Below are positions 7,111 through 18,770 of a stretch of 64,000 bases of DNA, piece by piece; positions within the stretch are counted from its first letter, which is position 1, and the number at the start of each line of letters is the position of its first letter. The stretch comes from Gemmatimonadaceae bacterium (GTDB lineage Bacteria; Gemmatimonadota; Gemmatimonadetes; Gemmatimonadales; Gemmatimonadaceae). The stretch spans positions 1 through 64,000 of the forward strand of contig DASQFN010000122.1 of assembly GCA_035633115.1 (NCBI GenBank), given 5' to 3'. Under the pieces are notes generated by a model. The model was not told the origin of the DNA and did no database searches. It was given only the letters and a program-made list of their open reading frames with translations. Both the position numbers and the translations under genes were made by a program.

Positions 7111-7200
7111 CGGACAGGGAGAGATTCGAACTCTCGATACCGGGTTCACCGGTATGCCGGTTTTCGAGACCGGTGCCTTCAACCACTCGGCCACCTGTCC
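7111..7200 (-). tRNA. tRNA-Ser (anticodon CGA)
   Basis: On the minus strand GGACAGG pairs with CCTGTCC as the acceptor arm. The D-arm is GGCCGAGTGG and the anticodon loop CTCGAAA carries CGA. A long variable arm and a GTTCGAATC T-loop follow. CCA is not encoded. It is intact and shows no sign of integration. Confidence 0.93.
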
Positions 7201-7271
7201 TGCGCTCGAAAAGTATCGGATACAGGGAACACCGACAACCGCGGACGGCGCAACAAAAATGCGCGGCGGAG

Positions 7272-10461
<3,190 letters not shown>

Positions 10462-10515
10462 GGTGACTCAGGCTGCAATGTGAGTGCCCCGAATGTCTGC
10501 CACAGTGGCGGGCAG

Positions 10516-10550
10516 AAAAAGAGCGCGCCCCCCAAAAGGGAGCGCGCCCT
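10516..10550 (-). terminator. Rho-independent terminator after the FlgD-tail protein gene
   Basis: On the minus strand a long GC-rich stem (GGGCGCGCTCCC with GGGGCGCGCTC, loop TTTT) is followed by a run of five Ts. It lies between the 10562 stop and the clpB start. Confidence 0.85.
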
Positions 10551-10561
10551 GATCGTATCCG

Positions 10562-11020
10562 CTACTTCGACACAAGCATTTTCTTGACTACTGCCTTTCC
10601 ATCAACCTCGAGACGATACAGATAAACGCCCGAAGCGACCTCCTGCTGCGTCCTGCTGTCTTTCCCATCCCAGTACGCCGTGTACTGATTGCAGGTCAGG
10701 AGGAGCCGATCGAGCGCTTCCCCTCCAGCGACATTCCCAGTCCCGCCTTGCAGCACCGGCACAGCAACCGGCTGCGCCAGAACATTGTAGATCCGCAAGC
10801 TCACGCGGTACAATCGACTTGGATCTGTGCACCCCGGCCCTTCGCCGATCGTGAATGGAATCCTCGTCTCCGGATTGAACGGATTTGGAAAGTTCTGCCC
10901 CAACTCCAATCCGGCGCCTCGCGCTTTGCCGGTTTGGGTTGACACTCCCTGTGCCGACAGATGGCTTGGCATGAACGCGCTGAGGGCCAGCACTAATAGT
11001 GCCCCCCACAGGTGTTTCAT
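10562..11020 (-). CDS. Small secreted protein consisting of a FlgD/T9SS-like C-terminal domain
   Basis: The 152-residue product has a signal peptide (1-23, cleavage after HLSAQ). Almost nothing else precedes a domain that begins LGQNFPNPFNPETRIPFTI and ends with GVYLYRLEVDGKAVVKKML. That is the hallmark of the FlgD-like Ig fold used as a C-terminal sorting or anchoring domain in many secreted proteins of Bacteroidota and relatives. Normally it is appended to a large protein; here it stands alone. Two Cys (in GPGCTDP and LTCNQY) could form a disulphide. It has its own promoter and terminator. Function unknown. Confidence 0.75.
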   Translation of the reverse strand: MKHLWGALLVLALSAFMPSHLSAQGVSTQTGKARGAGLELGQNFPNPFNPETRIPFTIGEGPGCTDPSRLYRVSLRIYNVLAQPVAVPVLQGGTGNVAGGEALDRLLLTCNQYTAYWDGKDSRTQQEVASGVYLYRLEVDGKAVVKKMLVSK

Positions 11021-11101
11021 TTTTTTACATCTCCACTGCTGACAAAGAAGTGTTTAGAAGGATGCTCCTGATACAGGTTGTACGTTTGTTCTCCTTCGGC
11101 G

Positions 11102-11130
11102 AAGCTAGTCCTGGCGTTTGGGGGTGTCAA
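11102..11130 (-). promoter_or_regulatory. Sigma70-like promoter for the 11020 gene
   Basis: Consensus TTGACA (11125-11130) and TAGCTT (11102-11107) are separated by 17 bp on the minus strand, about 80 bp before the ATG at 11020. It sits in the gap after selB, so this gene need not depend on readthrough from the recO-selB run. Confidence 0.5.
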
Positions 11131-11146
11131 GCAAAAGCTTGAACCG

Positions 11147-13030
11147 TCACCTGTTCCCGCCAGTACGAGCACCCGCGTCCCTGCCGGCGAGAACCCTCCC
11201 CGCCGCGTTGCGACTCGTGACCCCCTTCACATCACAAAACTCGAGGAACGGGATCAGGTACTTCCTTGAAACCCCGAGAACCTCCCGAAGCTCCGCCGGG
11301 CTGTAAGTTCGGCCCGGCTCCAGCGTGGAACGAAGCTTACCGACCATTTTCGCTACCGCGTCCGGAGAGTAATACCGGTCCTCCGAGACCTTTACTACCT
11401 CGCCATTCCGCTCCAGATAACGAAGCACGTCCTCGACTTTTTCACCAAAGACCTCGACCAGCTCCGACACTGCGGGAGGTTCACTCGGCGTAATGCAAAT
11501 CCTGTGCATGACGGCCTCGGCGACCCCGCGATCCCGACCGCTCAGCCTCGGCGACCATCCCGCCGGTCTCACTGAAGACTGGCGAATCTCGATCTTCCCC
11601 TTTTTCGCGAGCTGATCGAGAATGCGGTCGATCACGCGGTCGGGAGCGCCGGCGGTCGATCGAAGGCTCTGGAGTTGGACACCCGGCTCGAGCGGAAAGT
11701 TTTCGACGTGCGCGAGGACAATGCGTTGAACGGTCTGCTCGAGCTCTTCCAGCACTTTCGTGTGATAAAGCCGCGACTCTATCTCCACGAGACCGGTTTC
11801 CCGTGCCAGGACCACGGCATCGGCTGGCGGCAGGCCGAGCCTGATCGGCACCTGTTCTACCGGCAGACCCGAAAGGTCTGCCGCTCGGGTCATTTCGTTG
11901 AGAAGTTCACTGGCGTTTCTCGCCGCAACGGTCGAGGCCGCGCGACGCCTTCGCTTGCGCGGCGGAAGCGGGTCGCGAATCACACCACCGCCGATCGTCG
12001 TTGGGGGAGACGGCAATCTCAACACGAAACGGTCGCGTCCTCTCACCAGCAGCGGCTCATCGAGCACGATGGTCGCGATGAAGTGCTGCTCATCCGCGAA
12101 TCCTTCGACGACGCGGCGACTGATTCTGGCTCCGACATCCGCCGTTCCGAGATGGAAGCGTAAGCGCGTCCGTGGTCCGATCGCGACGTCGGTGGCGGTG
12201 AGTCGAACGTCGGCTTCGATCCTCGTCGTCACGGGCCACGACGGCTCTGCAATCACGACACTGCCGCGTGCCACTTCGCTGACATCGAGATCCGAGAGAG
12301 CCAGTGCTACACGCTCCCCGGGACCCGCTGATTTGACGACTTCACCATGATGCTGAATTCCGCGGACGCGAGATCTTTTGCCCGGCGAAAAGATTCTCAC
12401 CGTTGCATCGCGGGCAACCATTCCACTCCAGACGGTGCCGGTTACAACCGTTCCGGTCCCTTTCACCGTGAATGCACGGTCCACAGGCATACGGAAGAGA
12501 TCGTCGGCAGGCCTTGATCGTTCCTTCGCGCCGAGTGCGGCGGCCGCGATCGCTCGGCGAAGCTCAGGTACGCCCGCACCCGAAACCGCGGACACCGGCA
12601 CAAGCTCGCTCGCAGCGAATCGAGTATCCGAGAGCAGCGCCCTGACATCATCCATCACCAGTGACAGCCATTCCTCCGTCACGAGATCCCGCTTCGTGAG
12701 GGCCACTACCGCTCGCGGGATTCCGAGTAGAGAGAGGATCTCGAGGTGTTCTCTCGTCTGCGGCATCACACCTTCGTCCGCGGCCACGACGAGAAGCGCT
12801 ATGTCGATACCGCTTGCACCTGCGAGCATCGTGCGGACAAATGCCTCGTGCCCGGGAACGTCAACGATTCCAACGGTTCCAATGCCGTCTACGACGAGTG
12901 GCGCGAAGCCGAGGTCGATTGTAATTCCGCGTCGCTTCTCCTCCGGAAGACGGTCCGTGTCGACTCCGGTGAGAGCTTTCACCAGGGCAGTCTTTCCGTG
13001 ATCGATATGCCCGGCTGTGCCCAGTATCAT
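11147..13030 (-). CDS. selB: Selenocysteine-specific elongation factor
   Basis: SelB carries Sec-tRNA to UGA codons marked by a SECIS element. The 627-residue protein begins directly with the GTPase: G1 GHIDHGKT (7-14), the RRGITIDLGFAP switch, DVPGHE and TKRD. EF-Tu-like domains 2 and 3 follow, then winged-helix repeats in the last ~250 residues, ending in a LRSTLEPGRTYSPAELRE / SRKYLIPFLEFCD segment typical of the SECIS-binding end. Its ATG overlaps the recO stop (ATGA). No selA, selD or tRNA-Sec is visible in the window, so those must be elsewhere if the system works. Confidence 0.94.
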   Translation of the reverse strand: MILGTAGHIDHGKTALVKALTGVDTDRLPEEKRRGITIDLGFAPLVVDGIGTVGIVDVPGHEAFVRTMLAGASGIDIALLVVAADEGVMPQTREHLEILSLLGIPRAVVALTKRDLVTEEWLSLVMDDVRALLSDTRFAASELVPVSAVSGAGVPELRRAIAAAALGAKERSRPADDLFRMPVDRAFTVKGTGTVVTGTVWSGMVARDATVRIFSPGKRSRVRGIQHHGEVVKSAGPGERVALALSDLDVSEVARGSVVIAEPSWPVTTRIEADVRLTATDVAIGPRTRLRFHLGTADVGARISRRVVEGFADEQHFIATIVLDEPLLVRGRDRFVLRLPSPPTTIGGGVIRDPLPPRKRRRRAASTVAARNASELLNEMTRAADLSGLPVEQVPIRLGLPPADAVVLARETGLVEIESRLYHTKVLEELEQTVQRIVLAHVENFPLEPGVQLQSLRSTAGAPDRVIDRILDQLAKKGKIEIRQSSVRPAGWSPRLSGRDRGVAEAVMHRICITPSEPPAVSELVEVFGEKVEDVLRYLERNGEVVKVSEDRYYSPDAVAKMVGKLRSTLEPGRTYSPAELREVLGVSRKYLIPFLEFCDVKGVTSRNAAGRVLAGRDAGARTGGNR

Positions 13031-13788
13031 GCAGCGCTCCAGGCGCCCTGTTCCCAGACGCGGAAGGCGCGGAGCTCGCGATCGCTGCCAAGGTGCTCCT
13101 GGAAGAACTCGCGCAGGAGACGCTGGTGCGCCCGACCTTCGGCGCTAGACAGCGGGGCGGCTTCAGCGCCCACGATCCACGTGCGGATCGCGTCTCGCGC
13201 CGTGGGAGGAAGAAGACGGCTGCCGGCAGCGGCAGCGCCACAGCGTTGGCATAATGCGCCGCCTGCCGAATGCGAAAACGAAACTGCCAGAGACGGGTCG
13301 AGTGGCGCATGACAGTTGGCACACACGTCGAGGGCGGGTGTGAATCCGAGATGAGCAATGATTCGCCACGCCCCTCCCAAGCCAGCGTCGAGGGTCTTCT
13401 GTGGCTCGGCGGCGCCTATTCTGTCGAAGCACTCCTCGGCAACGTCGAAGATGCCGGCCGCCGACTCCTCGTACGGAAACCGCAGGACGATTTCCGAGAT
13501 CATGGAGGCCGCAGTGAATCTTCCGACGTCCTCGCCCAGCTCGGCACGAGCGCGTGTCACATCGAGTGCGCCGAGCGTCTGCAGCTCGCGGTTGGGTCGA
13601 AAGTGAATTTCAGCCAATCCCTGGGCAAAGAGGTCCATCGCGCTGCCGAAGCGTTTCCTCGACCGCCGTGCCCCGCGCGCCAGCACCGATTGCACTCCCG
13701 CGTCACGCGTAAGAAGGCGAAGAATTCGCGACGTTTCGAGGTAGTCGAACGCGTGGAGAACGATCGCTTCGGTGACGAGAGGTGCCAT
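13027..13788 (-). CDS. recO: DNA repair protein RecO
   Basis: RecO helps load RecA at single-strand gaps in the RecFOR pathway. The 253-residue protein has the N-terminal OB fold (TEAIVLHAFDYLETSRILRLLTRDAG), a helical middle domain, and a C4 zinc finger from CANC and CQRC in the second half. It starts 10 bp after the btuB stop and overlaps selB by 4 bp, so part of its transcription may come from the B12-regulated unit upstream. Confidence 0.93.
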   Translation of the reverse strand: MAPLVTEAIVLHAFDYLETSRILRLLTRDAGVQSVLARGARRSRKRFGSAMDLFAQGLAEIHFRPNRELQTLGALDVTRARAELGEDVGRFTAASMISEIVLRFPYEESAAGIFDVAEECFDRIGAAEPQKTLDAGLGGAWRIIAHLGFTPALDVCANCHAPLDPSLAVSFSHSAGGALCQRCGAAAAGSRLLPPTARDAIRTWIVGAEAAPLSSAEGRAHQRLLREFFQEHLGSDRELRAFRVWEQGAWSAA

Positions 13789-13797
13789 GTGCGCAAT

Positions 13798-15813
13798 CTA
13801 CAAACTCCCGCTGTAGCGTGCGCCGAGCAGCACGGTCCGTCCGGGAGCGGGATAGTGCAGCACAGTTTCGTATTTCCTGTCGAGCGCGTTCTCGACTCTG
13901 GCGGTGAGCGACAGCGCCGAGCCTGAACCGGTCCGCCAGAGGTCGACGACACCAGACGCGTCGATTCGCGCATATGCGGGAAGAGTCACGGTCGGCGACG
14001 GAAACTGGTTGAAATCGATGTCCGGACGCTTGCCTATATAGCTCGCGGTGAGCGCAAGTGAGCTCCGCCGAGGCGAGATTCGAAGGGACGCGGTTCCGGA
14101 ATGAGTCGGTCGCCTTATGAGCGCCTCGCCCGGGGTCAGGCTGCCCATGTAGGCAGACGAGACTCGCGCCACGCGCGGCCGCGCGTGGGTGAAGCTGGCA
14201 TTCGCCGACACAATACCTGGCGGCGTCACGTCGACTTCGACCTCATAGCCATTGGATTCGGCCTCGGCGAGATTCGCGTAGCTGCCCTTGAACGAGGGTG
14301 GCCCGCCTGCGACGAACTGAATGAGATCGTAAAAACGTTGATTGAAGTAGCTGGCCGAAACTCTTGCTATGCCTGAACGCACGGAATGCTCGAGCCCAGC
14401 CTCCCAGCTGCGTGCGCGCTCGGGCGTCAAACCGGGACTGCCAACCGTGTAAAGCGTTGGCCGAAGCTGATTGAACGCCGGGGCGTTGTACGCTGTGCTG
14501 AGCGATGCGCGAAAGCGCGTAGCGACAGCGAGCGGCACGCTCGTTCCAATGCGATAGGTCGAGCGGGCATCGTAGTCAGAGTTGTCGTCAATCCGTCCCG
14601 CGATTGTGTACGATAGACGCCTGAACGCCGTGCCCAGAAGCTCCGCGTACGCGGCGTGGTTGGTTCGATGCGCTGCGAACCGCGAGTCAGCGATGAGCGG
14701 CGCGCCGACAGGTGCGGACGATGAGCTGCTGCGCTCCCGCTCTCGCAGGTACTCGCCTCCGACGTTCAGAATCGTCTGCATTGGCAGCGTGAAACTGAGC
14801 CGCGCTTCTGCCATGCGCCGAAACGCGCGTGACAGATCGGCTAGATGAACCGGACTCGATGCGCCGAATGGAATCGCGATGTCTTCGGTCAGATCGGATA
14901 CTTCGTTCGTTCCAGCGAGAATGCCGATGCGGACAGCCGATGTGATCTGCCGGCCGGCGTCGAGTCCCACGGTCAGCCGATGCTGGACCCGGTAGGAGTT
15001 GCTGTCGACTGGCGCCCCGGTGTAGTCGGTCGGGTAGTGGAATTCCGCGCTGGTGTAGCGCGCAGACACGCGCAGGTTGTTCGCGGATCCAGGTAACAGT
15101 GAGAGCGCACTGCTCAGAGTCCCGCTCGAGTACTGATTATTGAAGTCGAAAATCCCGTCGCTCCGATGCTGCGCTCCGGCCAGCGAATATCCCACTCGCT
15201 TCGCTGAGCCGTTGACGCCGAGCTCGCCGTCGATTGTGCCGTACGTGCCGCCCCGCACGCTGGCATTCAATGAGAGTGGTCCTCGACCAGAGCGGGTGAA
15301 TATCTGAATGATGCCGGTCACCGCGTCGGCTCCGTAAAGAACACTGGCGGGACCGCGGACAATCTCGATCCTGTCGACGTTGTCGGTCGTCAGGTGGCTG
15401 AAGTCGAAGAAGCCTCCCGACTGGTTCACAGCGACACCGTCGATCAGAACCTTTGTGTAGCGACTTTCACCGCCCCTCAGAAACAGAGTGCTCACCGATC
15501 CGATGGATCCGTTCTGAGCCATGAGCGCGCCCGGCACGAGCTGGAGCGCATCGGACACGCGAGCAACGCCTCGCGCGCGAAGATCGTCGCCGCTGATAAC
15601 GGTGACCGACTGCGTCAGCTCGCTTCGCCTGACCGGTGTCTTGCTGGCCGAGACGATCACGGTATCCAGTGTAACGGTGTCCCTGTCCTGCCCCGCGACC
15701 GTCGAGGCAACAAGCGCAGACGTGATGCAGATCAACGACGCGCGCGAAACGGAACGGGCCAATCTCTGAGTAAAGGGCATGGCGTTAACCAGAAGAAAAG
15801 TTTGGACGATCAC
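13798..15813 (-). CDS. btuB: TonB-dependent cobalamin receptor
   Basis: BtuB imports corrinoids across the outer membrane with TonB energy. The 671-residue protein has a signal peptide, a TonB-box-like segment (DTVIVSASK), a plug (VTVISGDDL, LFLRGGESRYTKVLIDGV, VDRIEIVRGPASVLYGADAVTG), and a beta-barrel to the aromatic-ended C terminus (ARYSGSL). Assignment to cobalamin rests on the plug and on clustering with btuF, btuC and btuD behind a cobalamin riboswitch. The first in-frame start (15813) overlaps btuD by 4 bp; the ATG at 15780 begins a cleaner signal peptide and is also possible. Confidence 0.9.
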   Translation of the reverse strand: MIVQTFLLVNAMPFTQRLARSVSRASLICITSALVASTVAGQDRDTVTLDTVIVSASKTPVRRSELTQSVTVISGDDLRARGVARVSDALQLVPGALMAQNGSIGSVSTLFLRGGESRYTKVLIDGVAVNQSGGFFDFSHLTTDNVDRIEIVRGPASVLYGADAVTGIIQIFTRSGRGPLSLNASVRGGTYGTIDGELGVNGSAKRVGYSLAGAQHRSDGIFDFNNQYSSGTLSSALSLLPGSANNLRVSARYTSAEFHYPTDYTGAPVDSNSYRVQHRLTVGLDAGRQITSAVRIGILAGTNEVSDLTEDIAIPFGASSPVHLADLSRAFRRMAEARLSFTLPMQTILNVGGEYLRERERSSSSSAPVGAPLIADSRFAAHRTNHAAYAELLGTAFRRLSYTIAGRIDDNSDYDARSTYRIGTSVPLAVATRFRASLSTAYNAPAFNQLRPTLYTVGSPGLTPERARSWEAGLEHSVRSGIARVSASYFNQRFYDLIQFVAGGPPSFKGSYANLAEAESNGYEVEVDVTPPGIVSANASFTHARPRVARVSSAYMGSLTPGEALIRRPTHSGTASLRISPRRSSLALTASYIGKRPDIDFNQFPSPTVTLPAYARIDASGVVDLWRTGSGSALSLTARVENALDRKYETVLHYPAPGRTVLLGARYSGSL

Positions 15814-16625
15814 GAGAGGGCAGTGGGGCGCCGGAGAGGCAGCAGAGCCGGTGTGCCTGAGGCAGGATCGCGGGTGACCACGAGCGGCCAGTCGTAGATT
15901 TCCTCGAGCACGGAGGCGCGCATTACGTCGCCCGGCGCGCCTGACGCGGCGACCTTGCCGCGATCGAGAAGCACCATGGTCCGGGCGAAGCGAGCGAGGA
16001 GATTGAGCTGATGGCTCACGACCAGAACGGCCAGACCATCACGCGCCAGCGAATCGAGGAGCTCGAACAGCGACATCTCATGAGGCATGTCGAGGAACGT
16101 CGTGGGCTCGTCCAGGACAAGCGCCGATCCTTCCTGAGCCAGCGCGCGAGCGATGCGGACGCGCTGCCATTCCCCGCCGGAAAGCTCGTCCGTTCGGCGA
16201 GAGGCAAAGTCCGAAACGCCCGCGCGGTCGAGCGCCCGCATAACCGCATCATTGTCCTCGTGTGACGGGCTTTCCCACAGGCCAAGCCGGGGATACCGCG
16301 CGAGCGACACATACTCATCGACACGCATTGGGAACGCGGTATCCTCGCGCTGAGGTGCGACTGCGACGCGCCGGGCGAGCTCGCGCTGCGTGAGCACCGA
16401 GTGACTCTCACCGCCAATCATGATTTGCCCGGTGACCAGCGGTTGACGGCGCAACAGCGCGCGAACCAAAGTCGACTTGCCACTGCCGTTTGGGCCGGCG
16501 ACGGCCGTCATCGCACCACTCGGGACATCGAAGGAGACGCCGTCCAGGGCGTTGGCTCGCGCGCCCGCATAGCGAACGACCACATCGTCGAACCGAATCA
16601 TCGATCGCGCGATTTTCTCGCTCAC
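15810..16625 (-). CDS. btuD: Cobalamin ABC transporter ATP-binding protein
   Basis: This 271-residue ATPase powers corrinoid import through BtuC. Walker A GPNGSGKST is at 44-52, the signature LSGGEWQRVRIA near 148, and Walker B with Asp/Glu LVLDEPT at 169-175. The H-loop His lies in VVSHQLN. The GTG at 16623-16625 is chosen: AGGAAA precedes it and it overlaps the btuC stop as GTGA. An ATG at 16601 would also leave the fold intact. The open frame upstream is only the shadow of btuC. Confidence 0.92.
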   Translation of the reverse strand: MSEKIARSMIRFDDVVVRYAGARANALDGVSFDVPSGAMTAVAGPNGSGKSTLVRALLRRQPLVTGQIMIGGESHSVLTQRELARRVAVAPQREDTAFPMRVDEYVSLARYPRLGLWESPSHEDNDAVMRALDRAGVSDFASRRTDELSGGEWQRVRIARALAQEGSALVLDEPTTFLDMPHEMSLFELLDSLARDGLAVLVVSHQLNLLARFARTMVLLDRGKVAASGAPGDVMRASVLEEIYDWPLVVTRDPASGTPALLPLRRPTALS

Positions 16626-17611
16626 GCCGTTTTCCTGAGCTGAGCCAGGAAGAAAGGAACGCCGAGTATTGCTGTCACGGCGCCCAATGGAAGCTCGGCG
16701 GGTGGGCGCAGCGTTCGCGCGGCAAGATCCGCGGCCACAACGAGAGTTGCGCCGACGAGCGCCGAGCCGAGCAACAGCGGCCGGTTCCGACGCAATCCCG
16801 CGGCGCGCACGAGATGGGGAACAATCAGGCCAACGAATCCTACGAGACCCGCCGCGGCGACAGTCGCCGCAGCGAGCAGCGCACTCAACAGATAGATGGC
16901 ACGAGCTGATCGATCGACATCTACGCCGAGTGCCGCTGCGGATTCCTCCCCCAGCGAAAGCACGTCGATGTCTCGCGCCAGATAAACGAGCGCCGCTCCG
17001 CCGAACAGGATCGAGAGAGCGAGCACGCTGACAGTCGGCCAGGTCGCGTCGCCCGCGGAGCCCATCATCCACCAGAGGGCTCCCCTCAATGTGTTGGGCG
17101 GTGCGTTTGCCAGCGCCACCATTATCACGGCGTTGGCGAAGGCGCCGATCACGACGCCCGCCATGAGAAGAGTCCTCGGATCGCCCCGGCCGCCGCGGCC
17201 CGCCGCGCGCGCAACCAGAAGCGCGAGCATGACCGCGACCGCCGCTCCGGAGAATGCAGCAAGCGCGATCCAGCCGGCGTCGTTTGCGCCCGCAGAAAAT
17301 GCAGCGACGGCGCCAACAGCTGCGCCGCCCGAGACCCCGAGAAGATATGGCTCGGCAAGCCCGTTTCGCAGCGTTCCCTGAAGTGCGCCGCCGCTCATTC
17401 CGAGTCCTGCACCGATGAGCGCCGCCAGCGCAACCCGAGGGAGACGGAGGCTGCGAACGATTGCTATGACGGACTCATCGCCGTCTCCGGCGATTGCGCG
17501 GATTACGTCGCCTACTGGAATGCGCACGGCTCCGGTCGCAATTGCGGCGATCGAGACCGCAAAGAAAACGACGAGCACAGCGATCCAGTGCCAGCGACGA
17601 TGTGTGATCAC
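16622..17611 (-). CDS. btuC: Cobalamin ABC transporter permease
   Basis: This FecCD/BtuC-family permease has 329 residues and about ten hydrophobic helices. Family landmarks are visible: RLPRVALAALIGAGLGMSGGALQGTLRNGLAEPYLLG, GALWWMMGS, and GLVGFVGLIVPHLVR, the last being the ATPase-coupling region. The GTG start (17609-17611) overlaps the btuF TGA as GTGA. The longer open frame would read through btuF in another frame. With BtuF and BtuD it forms the inner-membrane corrinoid importer. Confidence 0.93.
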   Translation of the reverse strand: MITHRRWHWIAVLVVFFAVSIAAIATGAVRIPVGDVIRAIAGDGDESVIAIVRSLRLPRVALAALIGAGLGMSGGALQGTLRNGLAEPYLLGVSGGAAVGAVAAFSAGANDAGWIALAAFSGAAVAVMLALLVARAAGRGGRGDPRTLLMAGVVIGAFANAVIMVALANAPPNTLRGALWWMMGSAGDATWPTVSVLALSILFGGAALVYLARDIDVLSLGEESAAALGVDVDRSARAIYLLSALLAAATVAAAGLVGFVGLIVPHLVRAAGLRRNRPLLLGSALVGATLVVAADLAARTLRPPAELPLGAVTAILGVPFFLAQLRKTA

Positions 17612-18507
17612 CGCGCGGAGTCCGGAAGAATCCCCGGATGAAAAAGCGTTGCCAGAGCGAGTGCCGCTTCGCCGAGCCGCGCCGCTGGTCGCCCAACGAG
17701 TGCCGTGTCCACAACGAGCACCCGGCCATCCTTTACGGCGGGAGCAGCTGCCCATCGCGGATCGGCCTTTATCTTCGCGGCACCTTCCGGCCCGGTGATG
17801 ATGTATTGCGGATTTCTTTGAAGCACGTCTTCGATCCCAACGGTCGGAGACGCAGCCGCCATTTCACCGTACACGTTCCTTGCGCCGGCGATTTCGATGA
17901 GCTCGTTCATGTAGCTGCCTCGCGCAATCGTGATGAGCGGCGCGTCCCAGATGTGCCAGAAGACCGTTGGCTTCGGCAGCGGCGCGGTGGCACGCTGGAC
18001 GCGGGCAAGGGTGCGCGAGACCGAGTCGGAGACCGCGGCGCCGCTTGCGCTGTCGCCGAAGAGGAGGGCCATGAGCCGCACCGCACGGTGAAAATCGGCG
18101 ATGCGGTCGATCTTCAGTGAAAGAGTATTTACGCCTGCAGCACGAAGCCTCGTTGCGGCGGGTCGGTTGTCAATGCTCCCGTAAAGCAGCACGAGATCGG
18201 GACGCGCACCAAGTACTGCTTCGACATTCGGACGTATTCCGCTTCCGAGATCGGGGACATTCTTCGCTTCTGGCGGATACAGATCCCAGTGAGTGCGGCC
18301 AACGAGACGATAGCCGGCGCCGATAGCGAATGCGATCTCGGTTGTCGCCGGGTTGAGTGAGACGATGCGCTGCGGTACGCCGCGGACAACAATCGTGTCG
18401 CCGAAATCGTCGGTGAGCGGCGCTGATGGTCGCGCCCGATCCGGAGAGCATGCGGACAGCGAGATGACGGCGCTGATGACGACTGATGCGAGACGCAAAA
18501 CGGGCAT
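17608..18507 (-). CDS. btuF: Periplasmic cobalamin-binding lipoprotein
   Basis: BtuF hands corrinoids from the outer-membrane receptor to BtuC. The 299-residue protein has a lipobox ending at Cys20 (ISLSAC). The class III binding-protein fold follows: QRIVSLNPATTEIAFAIG, a DLVLLYGS edge, the long linker helix, WHIWDAPLITIARGSYMNELIEIAGARNVY, and a C-terminal lobe with DGRVLVVDTALVGRPAARL. A hybrid haem/siderophore role is possible from fold alone, but the cobalamin riboswitch in its leader decides the substrate. It is the first gene of the btuFCDB unit. Confidence 0.92.
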   Translation of the reverse strand: MPVLRLASVVISAVISLSACSPDRARPSAPLTDDFGDTIVVRGVPQRIVSLNPATTEIAFAIGAGYRLVGRTHWDLYPPEAKNVPDLGSGIRPNVEAVLGARPDLVLLYGSIDNRPAATRLRAAGVNTLSLKIDRIADFHRAVRLMALLFGDSASGAAVSDSVSRTLARVQRATAPLPKPTVFWHIWDAPLITIARGSYMNELIEIAGARNVYGEMAAASPTVGIEDVLQRNPQYIITGPEGAAKIKADPRWAAAPAVKDGRVLVVDTALVGRPAARLGEAALALATLFHPGILPDSAR

Positions 18508-18599
18508 CCTCTTCGAGAGAGAACGCCCGCAACGTCAACGCGCCGGAATGCGACGCCTCGATCGCCACCAGCGCCTCCCCCGAGGTTCTGAAACGTGGC

Positions 18600-18765
18600 G
18601 CGAACGAAAGTCGTCTCCTGGCTCCGGGCCGCGTCGCTCACCTTCCCGGCCGTTCAGATCCAGGCCAGTGGTGCTACGAGCGCGCGTTTGATGCCCGATA
18701 CAGTGGCGGGGCCGCACCGGCTTCTCACCGGTTTCCGTGGCTCCCCTTCGCGATCAATTGTTCTT
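18600..18765 (-). promoter_or_regulatory. Cobalamin riboswitch
   Basis: The minus-strand leader of btuF carries the conserved parts of the AdoCbl riboswitch in order: an early GGGGAGCC...CCGGTGAGAAGCCGGTG arm, CCCCGCCACTGTA (around 18699-18712), a second ACCACTGG, GGGAAGG (18641-18647), and the B12 box AGCCAGGAGAC (18613-18623). It lies about 95 bp before the btuF ATG. This fits translational or transcriptional shut-off of B12 uptake when cobalamin is plentiful. Confidence 0.93.
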
Positions 18766-18770
18766 CGAAG

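Noticed and set aside
11021-11146. tRNA-Sec or SECIS element next to selB
   Set aside because: No 90-base tRNA-Sec cloverleaf is found on either strand; the sequence instead fits a promoter and leader for the 11020 gene.
16626-17072. N-terminal extension of btuD beyond 16625
   Set aside because: The extra 149 codons are read from inside btuC in another frame and are not ABC-transporter-like.
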